This document shows, in pieces, positions 33,960 to 41,997 of a DNA stretch of 64,000 nucleotides (the stretch's first letter is position 1; each line of letters starts with the position of its first letter). The notes beneath the pieces are model-generated. The model saw nothing but the letters and a program-made list of their open reading frames with translations, was not told the DNA's origin and made no database searches. The position numbers and the translations under genes are program-made. The stretch comes from JAIVJG01 sp964236735 (GTDB lineage: Bacteria; Acidobacteriota; Blastocatellia; Pyrinomonadales; Pyrinomonadaceae): assembly GCA_964236735.1 (NCBI GenBank), contig CAXSFM010000010.1, positions 1 through 64,000 on the forward strand, given 5' to 3'.

Positions 33960-35246
33960 ATGAACTACCCGACGTGGTTTGATGTCATCGCGATTGGCTC
34001 GGTCGCCTTCATGGCGCTGCTGCTTTTTCTCGCGCTCTTTGAGCCGGGGCTGCCTTACAAAATTGATGTGCCCGGCAAAAAGTGCGAACTCGACTCGCCC
34101 GACTTTTTACGCATGATCGAGGCGCTCACCGATTCGCAGGTGCGACGGCGTAGTTCCATCGAGGTACTGGCGAACGGAGAGGTTTATTACGAAGCGGAGT
34201 TGGACGCCATCCGGCAGGCCGCGTTGAGCGTCAACATCGAGGCTTACATTTTTCAGCGCGGCGAGGTGGCCGGGCGTTTCGTCGAAGCCTTGACGGAACG
34301 CGCGCGAGCGGGCGTCAAAGTTAAATTAGTGATTGACGACATCGGCAGTTTCACGTCATGGAATAGCTACTTCAAAGAGTTGGTCGCGGCGGGCGGGCGC
34401 GTCGCGTGGTATCACCCGTTTAAGTGGAACATGCTCCCGCGCATCAACAACCGCACGCACCGCGAGTTGATGATTATTGACGGCAAGATCGGATTCATCG
34501 GCGGCGCGGGCGTGGCTGACCACTGGCTGCTCGGCGTGAAGGGAAAGAAGCGTTGGCGCGACACGATGTTTCGGGTCGAGGGCGAACTCGCGCTCAGTAT
34601 GCAGGCGACGTTTGCGGAGAACTGGCTGGAATCGTCGGGTGAGATTCTGGCGGGCGCGGATTATTTTCCAGAGTACGAGGTTGAAGGCGACACGTCGGCC
34701 TTCATCGTCAACAGTTCACCATCAGTCGGCGGCTCGACGCGCGCGCGTATTCTTTATCAAACGCTGCTCGCGTCGGCGCGTCAAAGCATACTTATCACCT
34801 CGCCCTACTTCCTGCCCGACCGCAGCGCGCGCGCCGAGATGTTGAAGGCGATCAAAGAGCGCGGCGTCAAAATCTCCATCATCACGCCGGGACAGGAGAG
34901 CGATCATCTGCTGACGAGGACATCGAGCCGACGTCTCTACGGCGATTTGTTGAAAGCGGGCGCGAAGATTTACGAGTACCAACCCGCCATGATTCACGCC
35001 AAGACGATGGTCGTGGATGAAGTGTGGAGCGTCGTCGGCTCGACGAACTTCGACAACCGCTCGTTCGGTTTGAACGATGAAGTCAACCTCGCCGCCTTCG
35101 ACGAAACAATCGCCGCGCGCATCGCCGCCGACTTCGCGCGCGACCGCGCCGAGAGCCGCGAAATCACCTATGAGGAATGGCGCAGACGCCCGCTCTGGGA
35201 GCGCGCCTACGAACAGTTGGGATGGCTGCTCGAACGCCAGCAGTGA
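33960..35246 (+). CDS. Cardiolipin synthase-like PLD-family protein with altered first HKD motif
   Basis: Phospholipase D superfamily protein of 428 residues with one N-terminal membrane helix. The second HKD motif is intact (IHAKTMVVD, H346, then STNFDNRSF). The first reads NRTHRELMIID: H167 and D174 are present but the lysine position is E169. Bacterial cardiolipin synthases join two phosphatidylglycerols, or PG and PE, at the inner membrane. Catalysis may tolerate the change, since the histidine is the nucleophile, or the protein may act on another substrate. The start is the ATG at 33960; a TTG seven codons upstream lies in the repeat. Confidence 0.82.
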   Translation: MNYPTWFDVIAIGSVAFMALLLFLALFEPGLPYKIDVPGKKCELDSPDFLRMIEALTDSQVRRRSSIEVLANGEVYYEAELDAIRQAALSVNIEAYIFQRGEVAGRFVEALTERARAGVKVKLVIDDIGSFTSWNSYFKELVAAGGRVAWYHPFKWNMLPRINNRTHRELMIIDGKIGFIGGAGVADHWLLGVKGKKRWRDTMFRVEGELALSMQATFAENWLESSGEILAGADYFPEYEVEGDTSAFIVNSSPSVGGSTRARILYQTLLASARQSILITSPYFLPDRSARAEMLKAIKERGVKISIITPGQESDHLLTRTSSRRLYGDLLKAGAKIYEYQPAMIHAKTMVVDEVWSVVGSTNFDNRSFGLNDEVNLAAFDETIAARIAADFARDRAESREITYEEWRRRPLWERAYEQLGWLLERQQ

Positions 35247-35256
35247 AAACCAAAAC

Positions 35257-35433
35257 ACAAAAGGCAGAGAAAGAAATTTACACGGATGGACAGGATGTCA
35301 GAAGAAATGATGAATGCGGAATGATGAATGCGGAATAGAGGGCGGAGCTTCTTGTCTTCATTCATCACTGCGGCATTCATCGTTCATCATTGCTTTTCTC
35401 ATCCTATCTATCCCTGTTAATAATTCTTTGTGT
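35257..35433. repeat. Composite nested inverted repeat (9-mer outer, 7-mer inner)
   Basis: Outer arms: aaagaaatttacacggatgg plus acaggat on the left (about 35269-35297) and atcctatctatccctgtta with aataattcttt on the right (about 35400-35429). Inner arms use atgatgaatgcgg units (35308-35335) against ttcatcactgcggcattc. The first in-frame ATG of the downstream hydrolase (35434) lies right at the end of the element. Confidence 0.85.
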
Positions 35434-36162
35434 ATGCGCGTCGTCACTTATAACGTACACAAATGTCGCGGACTCGACAGGCGCGTGCGTCCTGCTCGCA
35501 TCGCCGACGTGCTGCGCGAAACGGGCGCGGACATCATCGCCTTGCAGGAAGTCGTGAGCGTCGAAGATGCGATGGCGGCGCGCGAGTCGCATCAGGCGCG
35601 TTTCATCGCGGAGGAACTCGGCCTCAACTTTTGCTTCGGCGAAAACCGCAGGCATCAGGGCGGCGCATACGGCAACGTGATTTTGAGCCGCCTGCCTTTC
35701 GCGTGCGTGCGTAATTACGACATGACATGGCGCGGGCGCGAGCCGCGCGGAGCTTTGCGCGCCGACGTGCAAATCGGCGAAACGAACTCCGAGCTATTGC
35801 ACATCTTCAACGTCCATCTCGGCACGGCCTTCATGGAGCGACGCGGGCAGGGACGCACGCTGGTCAGCGATTCGATTCTCAAAAATGAAGAGTTGACGGG
35901 GACGCGCATCATGCTCGGCGACTTCAACGAGTGGACGCACGGGCTGGCCTCGCGCCTGCTCTCTGAAGAACTACAGAGCGCGGACATGCGCCGGCATCTG
36001 TCACGCGCGCGGACGTATCCGGGGGTGCTGCCGCTCCTGCATCTCGATCACATCTACTACGACTCCGCGCTTGCACTCGAACGACTCACACTACACCGCA
36101 GCAAGACCGCGCTCATCGCCTCAGACCATCTCCCGCTCGTCGCGGATTTTCGGCTGCGTTAA
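35434..36162 (+). CDS. Endonuclease/exonuclease/phosphatase-family hydrolase
   Basis: EEP-family metal-dependent phosphoesterase of 242 residues. Active-site segments are TYNVHKCRGLD (N), ALQEVVS (E), FNVHLGTAF, GDFNEWTHG (D and N) and the terminal SDHLPLVADF (DH). The set is complete. Members cleave nucleic acids or lipid headgroups; here the closeness to a cardiolipin-synthase-like gene and the length fit the small bacterial EEP proteins often found beside cls genes. No signal peptide. The ATG at 35434 directly follows a composite repeat with no ribosome site; upstream in-frame codons from 35314 translate the repeat. Confidence 0.85.
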   Translation: MRVVTYNVHKCRGLDRRVRPARIADVLRETGADIIALQEVVSVEDAMAARESHQARFIAEELGLNFCFGENRRHQGGAYGNVILSRLPFACVRNYDMTWRGREPRGALRADVQIGETNSELLHIFNVHLGTAFMERRGQGRTLVSDSILKNEELTGTRIMLGDFNEWTHGLASRLLSEELQSADMRRHLSRARTYPGVLPLLHLDHIYYDSALALERLTLHRSKTALIASDHLPLVADFRLR

Positions 36163-36193
36163 TTTTCTGGTAACCGATTGAAAATCGCGTTGA

Positions 36194-36454
36194 TTATTTC
36201 TTCGCCGTGCGGCGTTGGCTGGGAGGTTGGCCGTTTGTGGAAGGCGCTGTCTGAGTGTTCGTGGAAGAATCGTCTGCGCTTGCTTTCGCGGATTGAAGAT
36301 GACTCGCGGCCTCTGCGGAGATGACGCAGAGGCCGCGCATTCCTTCGCCGCGCAGACGCCGCACGAGTTCCGCTGCGTCCGCGTAAGCGACGCGCGTAAC
36401 TTCGCAGCCGCGCTCGCTCATCACAGACCAGCGTTGTTCGTTGAGTTCGCTCAT
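36194..36454 (-). CDS. Small hypothetical protein
   Basis: Frame of 86 residues. The first 55 residues look like a small folded unit (CEVTRVAYADAAELVRRLRGEG, LCVISAEAASHL); the rest is a Ser/Thr/Gln-rich tail ending in RRTAKK. No family recognised. It lies downstream of the two permease genes on the same strand and converges with the EEP hydrolase gene. The ribosome site is weak and a similar-length frame exists on the other strand, so this is tentative. Confidence 0.45.
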   Translation of the reverse strand: MSELNEQRWSVMSERGCEVTRVAYADAAELVRRLRGEGMRGLCVISAEAASHLQSAKASADDSSTNTQTAPSTNGQPPSQRRTAKK

Positions 36455-36566
36455 TGAGTAGAAATTTCGTCTTTCCTTCGCCTGCTTAATCTTGCGTGCA
36501 AGTTTAATTGAAGCCTTCGGCGAAAGCCAAACGCGCCTCTTTACATTCCTGTTAACTCTCGCGCGG

Positions 36567-37844
36567 CTACTCGTATCGCAAGCACTCTATCGGGTCGAGC
36601 CGCGACGCTTTCATCGCCGGCCAGACGCCGAAGAGAAGTCCGACGGAGACGGAAACGACGAGTCCCGTGACGACCGCCCACGTCGGAATCGTCGCGGGCA
36701 GAGAGGGCACGGCGAGCATGATGATCTGGCTCACGCCGAACGAGAGGACGACGCCGAGAATGCCGCCGAAGAGCGTCAAGGTCATCGCTTCGTAGAGAAA
36801 CTGGCTGACGATGTCGCGCCGTCTCGCGCCGATGGCCTTGCGGATGCCGATCTCCTGCGTCCGCTCAGTGACGGAGACGAGCATGATGTTCATCACGCCG
36901 ATGCCGCCGACGAGCAGGCCGACGGAAGAAATCGCAATCGCGATGAGACCGACCATCCCGAAGATGCTGTCAAACTGTCCGACGAAAGCGTCCGCCGTCT
37001 TCAAGTCGAAATCATTCTCGTCCTGAAATTTCACGTTGCGGCGTGTCCGCAAAATTTCCTCAACCTGATCTATCGCCTCGGCGCGCTGCCCCGACTTGGC
37101 CTGCACGATGAAGAGCAGATAATGGCGCGCGGGCGCGACCTGCAACCCCGTGCGGAAGGGCACGAGCACGGCATTGTCCTCGTCGTTCTCGCCCATGAAA
37201 GCGTTCTTGCGCTTCTCCAGCACGCCGATGATTTCCCAGATGGAGCCACCCATCTTGACCTCTGTGCCGGCGAGGCCATCGGTGCGATCTGGAAACAGAG
37301 CCTGCGCCGCGTTGACGCCGAGCACGATCACGTTGCGCCTCGTCTGGTCGTCCTGCTCCGTGATGAAGCGGCCTTCCTTGAGCCGCACGTTGGCGATCTG
37401 CGCGTAGTTGGATGTGACGCCCTGCGTGTTGCCGCGCCGGTAAGTCTTCCCGTTGTAGATAATCGTGTCGTCGAACTTCCCGCCGCCGTAACCGATGTTC
37501 GGCGAGATGAAAGCCAAATCCTCAACCGCCGGCGCAAGCGACTTAATCGCGTCGCCGTCATCCGGCGTCAACACTCTGCGCGCGCGCTCGCTCTGGTCGC
37601 GCTCGCCGACCTGGATGCCCGTCGAGAGGTGAAAGACATAGACATTGTTGACGCCATACTCTTCGACGATCTTGACGAGACTGCCGCGCAAACCCGTCAG
37701 CATCGCCGCGACTGAAATCGCCGTCACAATGCCGATCACGATGCCGAGCACCGTCAGCGCGCTGCGAAACTTGTGCGAGCGAATGCTGTCGAGCGACATC
37801 ACGAGAATTTCTTTAGTGAGCAAGCCGGGCAGACGAATTTTCAT
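36567..37844 (-). CDS. MacB-like ABC transporter permease
   Basis: FtsX/MacB permease of 425 residues. One N-terminal helix (ALTVLGIVIGIVTAISVAAML), a large periplasmic MacB-PCD domain (about 50-290), then three helices, with GVMNIMLVSVTERTQEIGIRKAIGARRRDI before the third and PAMKASRLDPIECLRYE at the end. Such proteins work with a MacB-type ATPase in efflux or lipoprotein/peptide handling by mechanotransmission. No ATPase or periplasmic adaptor gene is next to it. A heptad hairpin separates it from the upstream, related permease gene. Confidence 0.88.
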   Translation of the reverse strand: MKIRLPGLLTKEILVMSLDSIRSHKFRSALTVLGIVIGIVTAISVAAMLTGLRGSLVKIVEEYGVNNVYVFHLSTGIQVGERDQSERARRVLTPDDGDAIKSLAPAVEDLAFISPNIGYGGGKFDDTIIYNGKTYRRGNTQGVTSNYAQIANVRLKEGRFITEQDDQTRRNVIVLGVNAAQALFPDRTDGLAGTEVKMGGSIWEIIGVLEKRKNAFMGENDEDNAVLVPFRTGLQVAPARHYLLFIVQAKSGQRAEAIDQVEEILRTRRNVKFQDENDFDLKTADAFVGQFDSIFGMVGLIAIAISSVGLLVGGIGVMNIMLVSVTERTQEIGIRKAIGARRRDIVSQFLYEAMTLTLFGGILGVVLSFGVSQIIMLAVPSLPATIPTWAVVTGLVVSVSVGLLFGVWPAMKASRLDPIECLRYE

Positions 37845-37919
37845 AAGTGATAAGTGATGAGTGATAAGTGATGAGTAAGAAGTTGTTCTTATCTCTCATC
37901 ACTTATCACTTATCACTCC
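37844..37919. repeat. Heptad inverted repeat, TGATAAG/TGATGAG units
   Basis: Left arm (37844-37878): five near-perfect units alternating tgataag and tgatgag. Right arm (37888-37918): tctcatc acttatc acttatc actc. The most regular member of the family here. It lies between the two co-directional permease genes and touches the start codon of the downstream one. Confidence 0.9.
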
Positions 37920-37922
37920 TTT

Positions 37923-39167
37923 TCAATTCCTCGTCAGCGCGACAATCGGGTCGAGCCGCGAAGCTTTGTAGGCCGGGTAGATGCCGGCGACGAGGCCGAT
38001 GATGCTGGAAAAGCCGATGGAGAGCACGACGTAAACAATCGTAATCGTCATCGTGACGGGCGTGAGAGCCGAGATGAGCCACGCGATGCCGGTCGCGAGC
38101 AGCAAGCCGAGGACGCCGCCGAGCGCGCACAGCGTCGCCGATTCGATGAGAAACTGCGAGAGAATTTGTTTGCGGCGCGCGCCCAGAGCTTTCCGTAGCC
38201 CTATCTCGAACGTCCGCTCCGTGACGGAGACGAGCATGATATTCATCACGACGATGCCGCCGACGAGCAACGAGATTAAAGTAATCGGCGTCACGACGAG
38301 CGCGATGGCTCCTGTGAACTGGTCTATCTGCCCGCTCAATTCTTCCGTGTTGACGAGGCCGAAGTCGTCCTCTGATGTGCCGGACAATTTGTGATAGTTA
38401 CGCAGGGCCGTGCGCGCGTCTTCGATGGAGAGTTGAAACTGATCGGCAGACGCGCCCTTGCCGTGCAGTTGCAAATCCTGCGGGCGACCGTAGAGACGCG
38501 CGTATGTCGTAATCGGAATATAGACGTGCTTGTCCACGAGTTCACCGAAGATGGGGCCGCGCCGCTCTTCGACGCCGACAACGCGCATCGGCAGTCCGCC
38601 GACTTTCAAGGTCTTGCCGATGGGGTCTTCGTCGGCGAAGAACTTGTCCTTGATGTCCGCGCCGAGCACGGTCACGAGCGCGGCGTGCTCCACTTCCGGC
38701 GGCTCGATGAAACGCCCGTCGGTCATCGTCTTGTCTTCAATCTCGGCCATGTTCGCCGTCACGCCGAGGGCGACGCCGCCCAGAAAACGCTTGCCGTCCT
38801 GCTCGAAATTCAACCCGCGCCCGACCTCCGCGCCGACCGCGCTGCAAGCCTTGCACTGCGCCTGCAACCACTCCATGTCCGCGAACTGCAATTTCGGGTT
38901 GCGCCGATTGCGCTTCTCCAACTCCTCTTCCGACATCTCGCCCGCGCTGACCATGCGCGCGATCATAAAGTGATTCGTGCCGAGCATTTTCCCGACCTTC
39001 TCGATCACGTAAGTGTTGAGGCCGGAGATGGCCGCGCCGACCACGACGACCGAAGCCACGCCGATGATGATGCCGATGAGCGTGAGGAACGCGCGCAGTT
39101 TATGCGCGAAGATGGATTGGATGGCGATCTTCGCGGCGTCCAGATAAAACGTGTAAATCATCTTCAT
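37923..39167 (-). CDS. MacB-like ABC transporter permease
   Basis: FtsX/MacB permease of 414 residues with the same plan as its neighbour: N-terminal helix with LRAFLTLIGIIIGVASVVVVG, periplasmic MacB-PCD domain, and C-terminal helices with NIMLVSVTERTFEIGLRKALGARRKQI and YPAYKASRLDPIVAL. The periplasmic domain has an extra Cys pair (AQCKACSA). The two permeases are paralogues that could pair as a heterodimer, but the cognate ATPase must be elsewhere. It is the first gene of the pair. Confidence 0.88.
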   Translation of the reverse strand: MKMIYTFYLDAAKIAIQSIFAHKLRAFLTLIGIIIGVASVVVVGAAISGLNTYVIEKVGKMLGTNHFMIARMVSAGEMSEEELEKRNRRNPKLQFADMEWLQAQCKACSAVGAEVGRGLNFEQDGKRFLGGVALGVTANMAEIEDKTMTDGRFIEPPEVEHAALVTVLGADIKDKFFADEDPIGKTLKVGGLPMRVVGVEERRGPIFGELVDKHVYIPITTYARLYGRPQDLQLHGKGASADQFQLSIEDARTALRNYHKLSGTSEDDFGLVNTEELSGQIDQFTGAIALVVTPITLISLLVGGIVVMNIMLVSVTERTFEIGLRKALGARRKQILSQFLIESATLCALGGVLGLLLATGIAWLISALTPVTMTITIVYVVLSIGFSSIIGLVAGIYPAYKASRLDPIVALTRN

Positions 39168-39311
39168 ATAATTTTTTGGATGGCGCGGCGAAACAGTTGC
39201 GGAAACCGTCGGAACTTAGACCTATACGGCACGACGGCGCGCAATGTTTACGAATTGTTAGGACGTTGTATGGAGGATATTAGTGAACAAGTCCGGTAGA
39301 GTTTTTTTGTC

Positions 39312-40655
39312 TCACGCATCTTCGGCAAGGCGGATGCCCGCGAAGGCGATGCGGAAGTGGCGTCGGAAAAAGTTGCGGAAGGAAGTGCGTAGAATTGACG
39401 AGCGCGTCGCCCACGAACCGCCCTTGAGGATGCGATGGTCGCCGTCGAACCATTCCTGCGAATATTCGGGATAAGGAAAAGGCGCGAAGCCGGGAAAGGC
39501 CGCGAACGCATCGTTCGTCCATTCCCAGACATTGCCCGTCATGTCGAGACAGCCCGCGTCGCTCGCGCCCGCAGGCAAGCTGCCGACCGGAGTCGTGCCC
39601 CAGTAAAGGTTATCAAAGTTGCAGTGCGCGCCCGTCGGCTCCGCATCGCCCCACGCGAAACGGCGTTTCGTCTGCCGCGCGAAATCCCACGACGCGGCCT
39701 TCTCCCATTCGGCCTCCGTCGGCAGGCGCTTGGCGGCGTAACGCGCGTAGGCTTCCGCCTCGTACCAACTAACGCCCGTGACGGGATGATCGGGCGCGAG
39801 CGTGCCGTTCTCGAACATGCCGCGCACGCTCCAATTTGCTTCCCCCTCCTGACACCAGTAGAGCGGGCACGTCCAACTCTCGCGCTCGCGCCAAGCCCAA
39901 CCATCCTCGCTCCAAAACTCGCGCCGCTCGTAGCCGCGCTCCGCGACGAAGCGCGCGTACTCTTCATTCGTCGCCGGCACGCGCGCGATTTTGTAGGCGG
40001 GAATAAAAACCGCGTGCGACGGCATTTCGTTGTCGTAGGCGAAGGCGTCCCCCGTCGCACCCATGATGAAGTCGCCGGCGGGAACGGCGATCATGTCATG
40101 CGGCGACGATGAAGATGGCGCGTGTTGACTCGATCCGGGAACAGTCTGAATGATCGGGGCGAATGTGCCTGCACGTTGCGCGTTGACGGGGCGCGTCTTC
40201 TTCAGAGGGTCGAGCAGTTGAAGCAAGTAGGCGAGCGTCTCCTGATGCTGTCGCTCGTGTTCGAGCACGAGATGAAAGACATAGCCGTCGCGCAGCAGCG
40301 GGTCGGTCGAGTCGAACTGAAATTTTTCGAGCACGCGAGATGAGCCTGCGCGCACGCGCTCTAAATACGTTTCCATCTCGCGACGCGACGGGAGATTCTT
40401 CGACTCTTCGCGCGGCGTGGAGATCGGATTAAAGATGCTTTCATAGCGCGCGTCGGGCGACGCTTCGCCGGCGACTTTTTGGAGCAGCCAGTAAGCCTCG
40501 AAGACGCCGATGTGCGCGAGATGCCAGATGATCGGGCGAAAGCCGAAGCCGGGACTTTCGTGCAAGTCGGATTCGCGCGCCGTGTCGAAAAGCTCGATGG
40601 TCGCAGAGCGCGTCTCGTCCATCATGCGCGCGATTGGTTCGGCCTGTGTGTTCAT
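39312..40655 (-). CDS. egtB: Ergothioneine biosynthesis sulfoxide synthase EgtB
   Basis: Non-haem iron sulfoxide synthase of 447 residues. The N-terminal DinB-like domain provides the iron triad H45 (IIWHLAHIG), H133 and H137 (EHERQHQE). From about residue 190 a formylglycine-generating-enzyme-like domain follows (MIAVPAGDFIMGATG, AEWEKAASWDFARQTKRRFAWGD, NVWEWTNDAF, ILKGGSWAT). It couples trimethylhistidine (hercynine) with gamma-glutamylcysteine and oxygen. The start at 40655 follows an AAGGA site. It is divergent from egtD and the glutamate-cysteine ligase gene, which supply both substrates. Confidence 0.94.
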   Translation of the reverse strand: MNTQAEPIARMMDETRSATIELFDTARESDLHESPGFGFRPIIWHLAHIGVFEAYWLLQKVAGEASPDARYESIFNPISTPREESKNLPSRREMETYLERVRAGSSRVLEKFQFDSTDPLLRDGYVFHLVLEHERQHQETLAYLLQLLDPLKKTRPVNAQRAGTFAPIIQTVPGSSQHAPSSSSPHDMIAVPAGDFIMGATGDAFAYDNEMPSHAVFIPAYKIARVPATNEEYARFVAERGYERREFWSEDGWAWRERESWTCPLYWCQEGEANWSVRGMFENGTLAPDHPVTGVSWYEAEAYARYAAKRLPTEAEWEKAASWDFARQTKRRFAWGDAEPTGAHCNFDNLYWGTTPVGSLPAGASDAGCLDMTGNVWEWTNDAFAAFPGFAPFPYPEYSQEWFDGDHRILKGGSWATRSSILRTSFRNFFRRHFRIAFAGIRLAEDA

Positions 40656-40875
40656 CCCGCCACGTCCTTGAAAATTATCGGCGCGTCGCCCGCTCTCTGC
40701 TCGTGACAAAACGCGCGCGCGTCCGGTTGATAATGAAATCTATTGGGTTATTATAACAGTCGTTCCAATCATTCAAGGTCCCGACGCGAGCGACAGCAAG
40801 AGGCTCGCGCCGAATTTGAGCCGACCGCTTCGGGGCGAGCAGTAACGACGTAGTTCGAGAAAGCAAAGGCGATGT

Positions 40876-41907
40876 ATGTCGCAATCCTCAGTTGACGACG
40901 CCGGACGGCGGCTGCGTATCCAACATCTCTCGCAGGAGGGCGTGGCGGCGGTCGCGTCGAGTTTCGCCGACGACGTGCGGCGCGGACTCACTTCGTCTCC
41001 TAAACAACTCTTCCCGAAATATCTCTACGATGAACTCGGCTCGCAACTCTTCGAGGCTATCTGCCTGCTGCCGGAGTATTACCTGACGCGCGCCGAAAAT
41101 GAAATCTTCGCGCGTCACGCGGACGAGATCGTCGCGACGGCAGCCGTCGCGCGCGATGCGAAAGTCGCGCTCATCGAACTCGGCAGCGGCAGCGCGACCA
41201 AGACGCGACTCATCATCGAATCGCTCTTGAAGCGGCAGCCGGCGCTGCTCTACACGCTGGTGGACATTTCTCCCGCCGCGCTCGAAGGTAGCTCGCGCGT
41301 GCTACTGCAATCTTATCCGGCGTTGAGCGTCGCGGCCTTCGCCGGAGACTACGACAGCGCGATGCCGCGCCTGCGTGAAAACGTCGGCGAGAAACAAACG
41401 GCGCTCGCGCTTTTTCTCGGCTCGAACATCGGGAACTTCGATCCGTCGGAGGCGCGCGCCTTCCTGCGTAACTTGCGCGGCGTGTTGCGCGCGGGCGATG
41501 CGCTGCTGCTCGGCGCGGATTTGAAAAAGGACGCCGCCACGCTCGAAGCGGCCTACGACGACGCGCTCGGAGTGACCGCCGCCTTCAACCTCAATTTGCT
41601 GACGAGACTCAACCGCGAATTTCAAGCGGACTTCAACGCGCGCCGCTTTCAGCACGTCGCCATCTACCACGAAGCGCGCGGGCGCGTCGAGCTTTATCTG
41701 GAAAGCAGAGAGGCGCAGACGGTTAACCTGCGCGCGCTCGATTTGTCCGTCAACTTCGACGCGGGCGAGCGCATCCATACCGAAAGCTCTTACAAATATC
41801 ACCTCGACGAACTCTCGCGCCTCGCCGCCGAGACCGGCTTCGAGCGTGCGCGGACATGGCTCGACGGTAACGAACAATTCAGCAGTAACCTTCTGCTCGC
41901 CGTTTGA
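40876..41907 (+). CDS. egtD: L-histidine N-alpha-methyltransferase EgtD
   Basis: SAM-dependent methyltransferase of 343 residues of the Methyltransf_33/EgtD family. SSPKQLFPKYLYDELGSQLFE near residue 40 and LPEYYLTRAENEI are family hallmarks; the SAM site is ALIELGSGSATKTR and VDISPAAL; FLGSNIGNFDP and the C-terminal RIHTESSYKYHLDEL block (substrate carboxylate contacts) are present. It trimethylates histidine to hercynine, the EgtB substrate. ATG at 40876; the 220-base gap to egtB holds the divergent promoters. Confidence 0.94.
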   Translation: MSQSSVDDAGRRLRIQHLSQEGVAAVASSFADDVRRGLTSSPKQLFPKYLYDELGSQLFEAICLLPEYYLTRAENEIFARHADEIVATAAVARDAKVALIELGSGSATKTRLIIESLLKRQPALLYTLVDISPAALEGSSRVLLQSYPALSVAAFAGDYDSAMPRLRENVGEKQTALALFLGSNIGNFDPSEARAFLRNLRGVLRAGDALLLGADLKKDAATLEAAYDDALGVTAAFNLNLLTRLNREFQADFNARRFQHVAIYHEARGRVELYLESREAQTVNLRALDLSVNFDAGERIHTESSYKYHLDELSRLAAETGFERARTWLDGNEQFSSNLLLAV

Positions 41908-41988
41908 ATTAAATGATGAATGATGAATTGAGACGACGCTTCGGTCTGTCATTGAATGTCTCTCACTGTCTCGTCTCTCATTAAATCG
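41908..41988. repeat. Degenerate heptad inverted repeat
   Basis: Left arm (41911-41936) is aatgatgaatgatgaattgag; right arm (about 41966-41986) is tgtctcgtctctcattaaa, an imperfect complement. Middle sequence is tctctcact-like. It is the most eroded member, lying between egtD and the ligase gene. Confidence 0.65.
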
Positions 41989-41997
41989 GTTTTGCGA

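Noticed and set aside
36492..37715. Plus-strand open frame of 407 residues
   Set aside because: Antisense shadow of the MacB-like permease, with low-complexity charged sequence and no membrane or domain signature.
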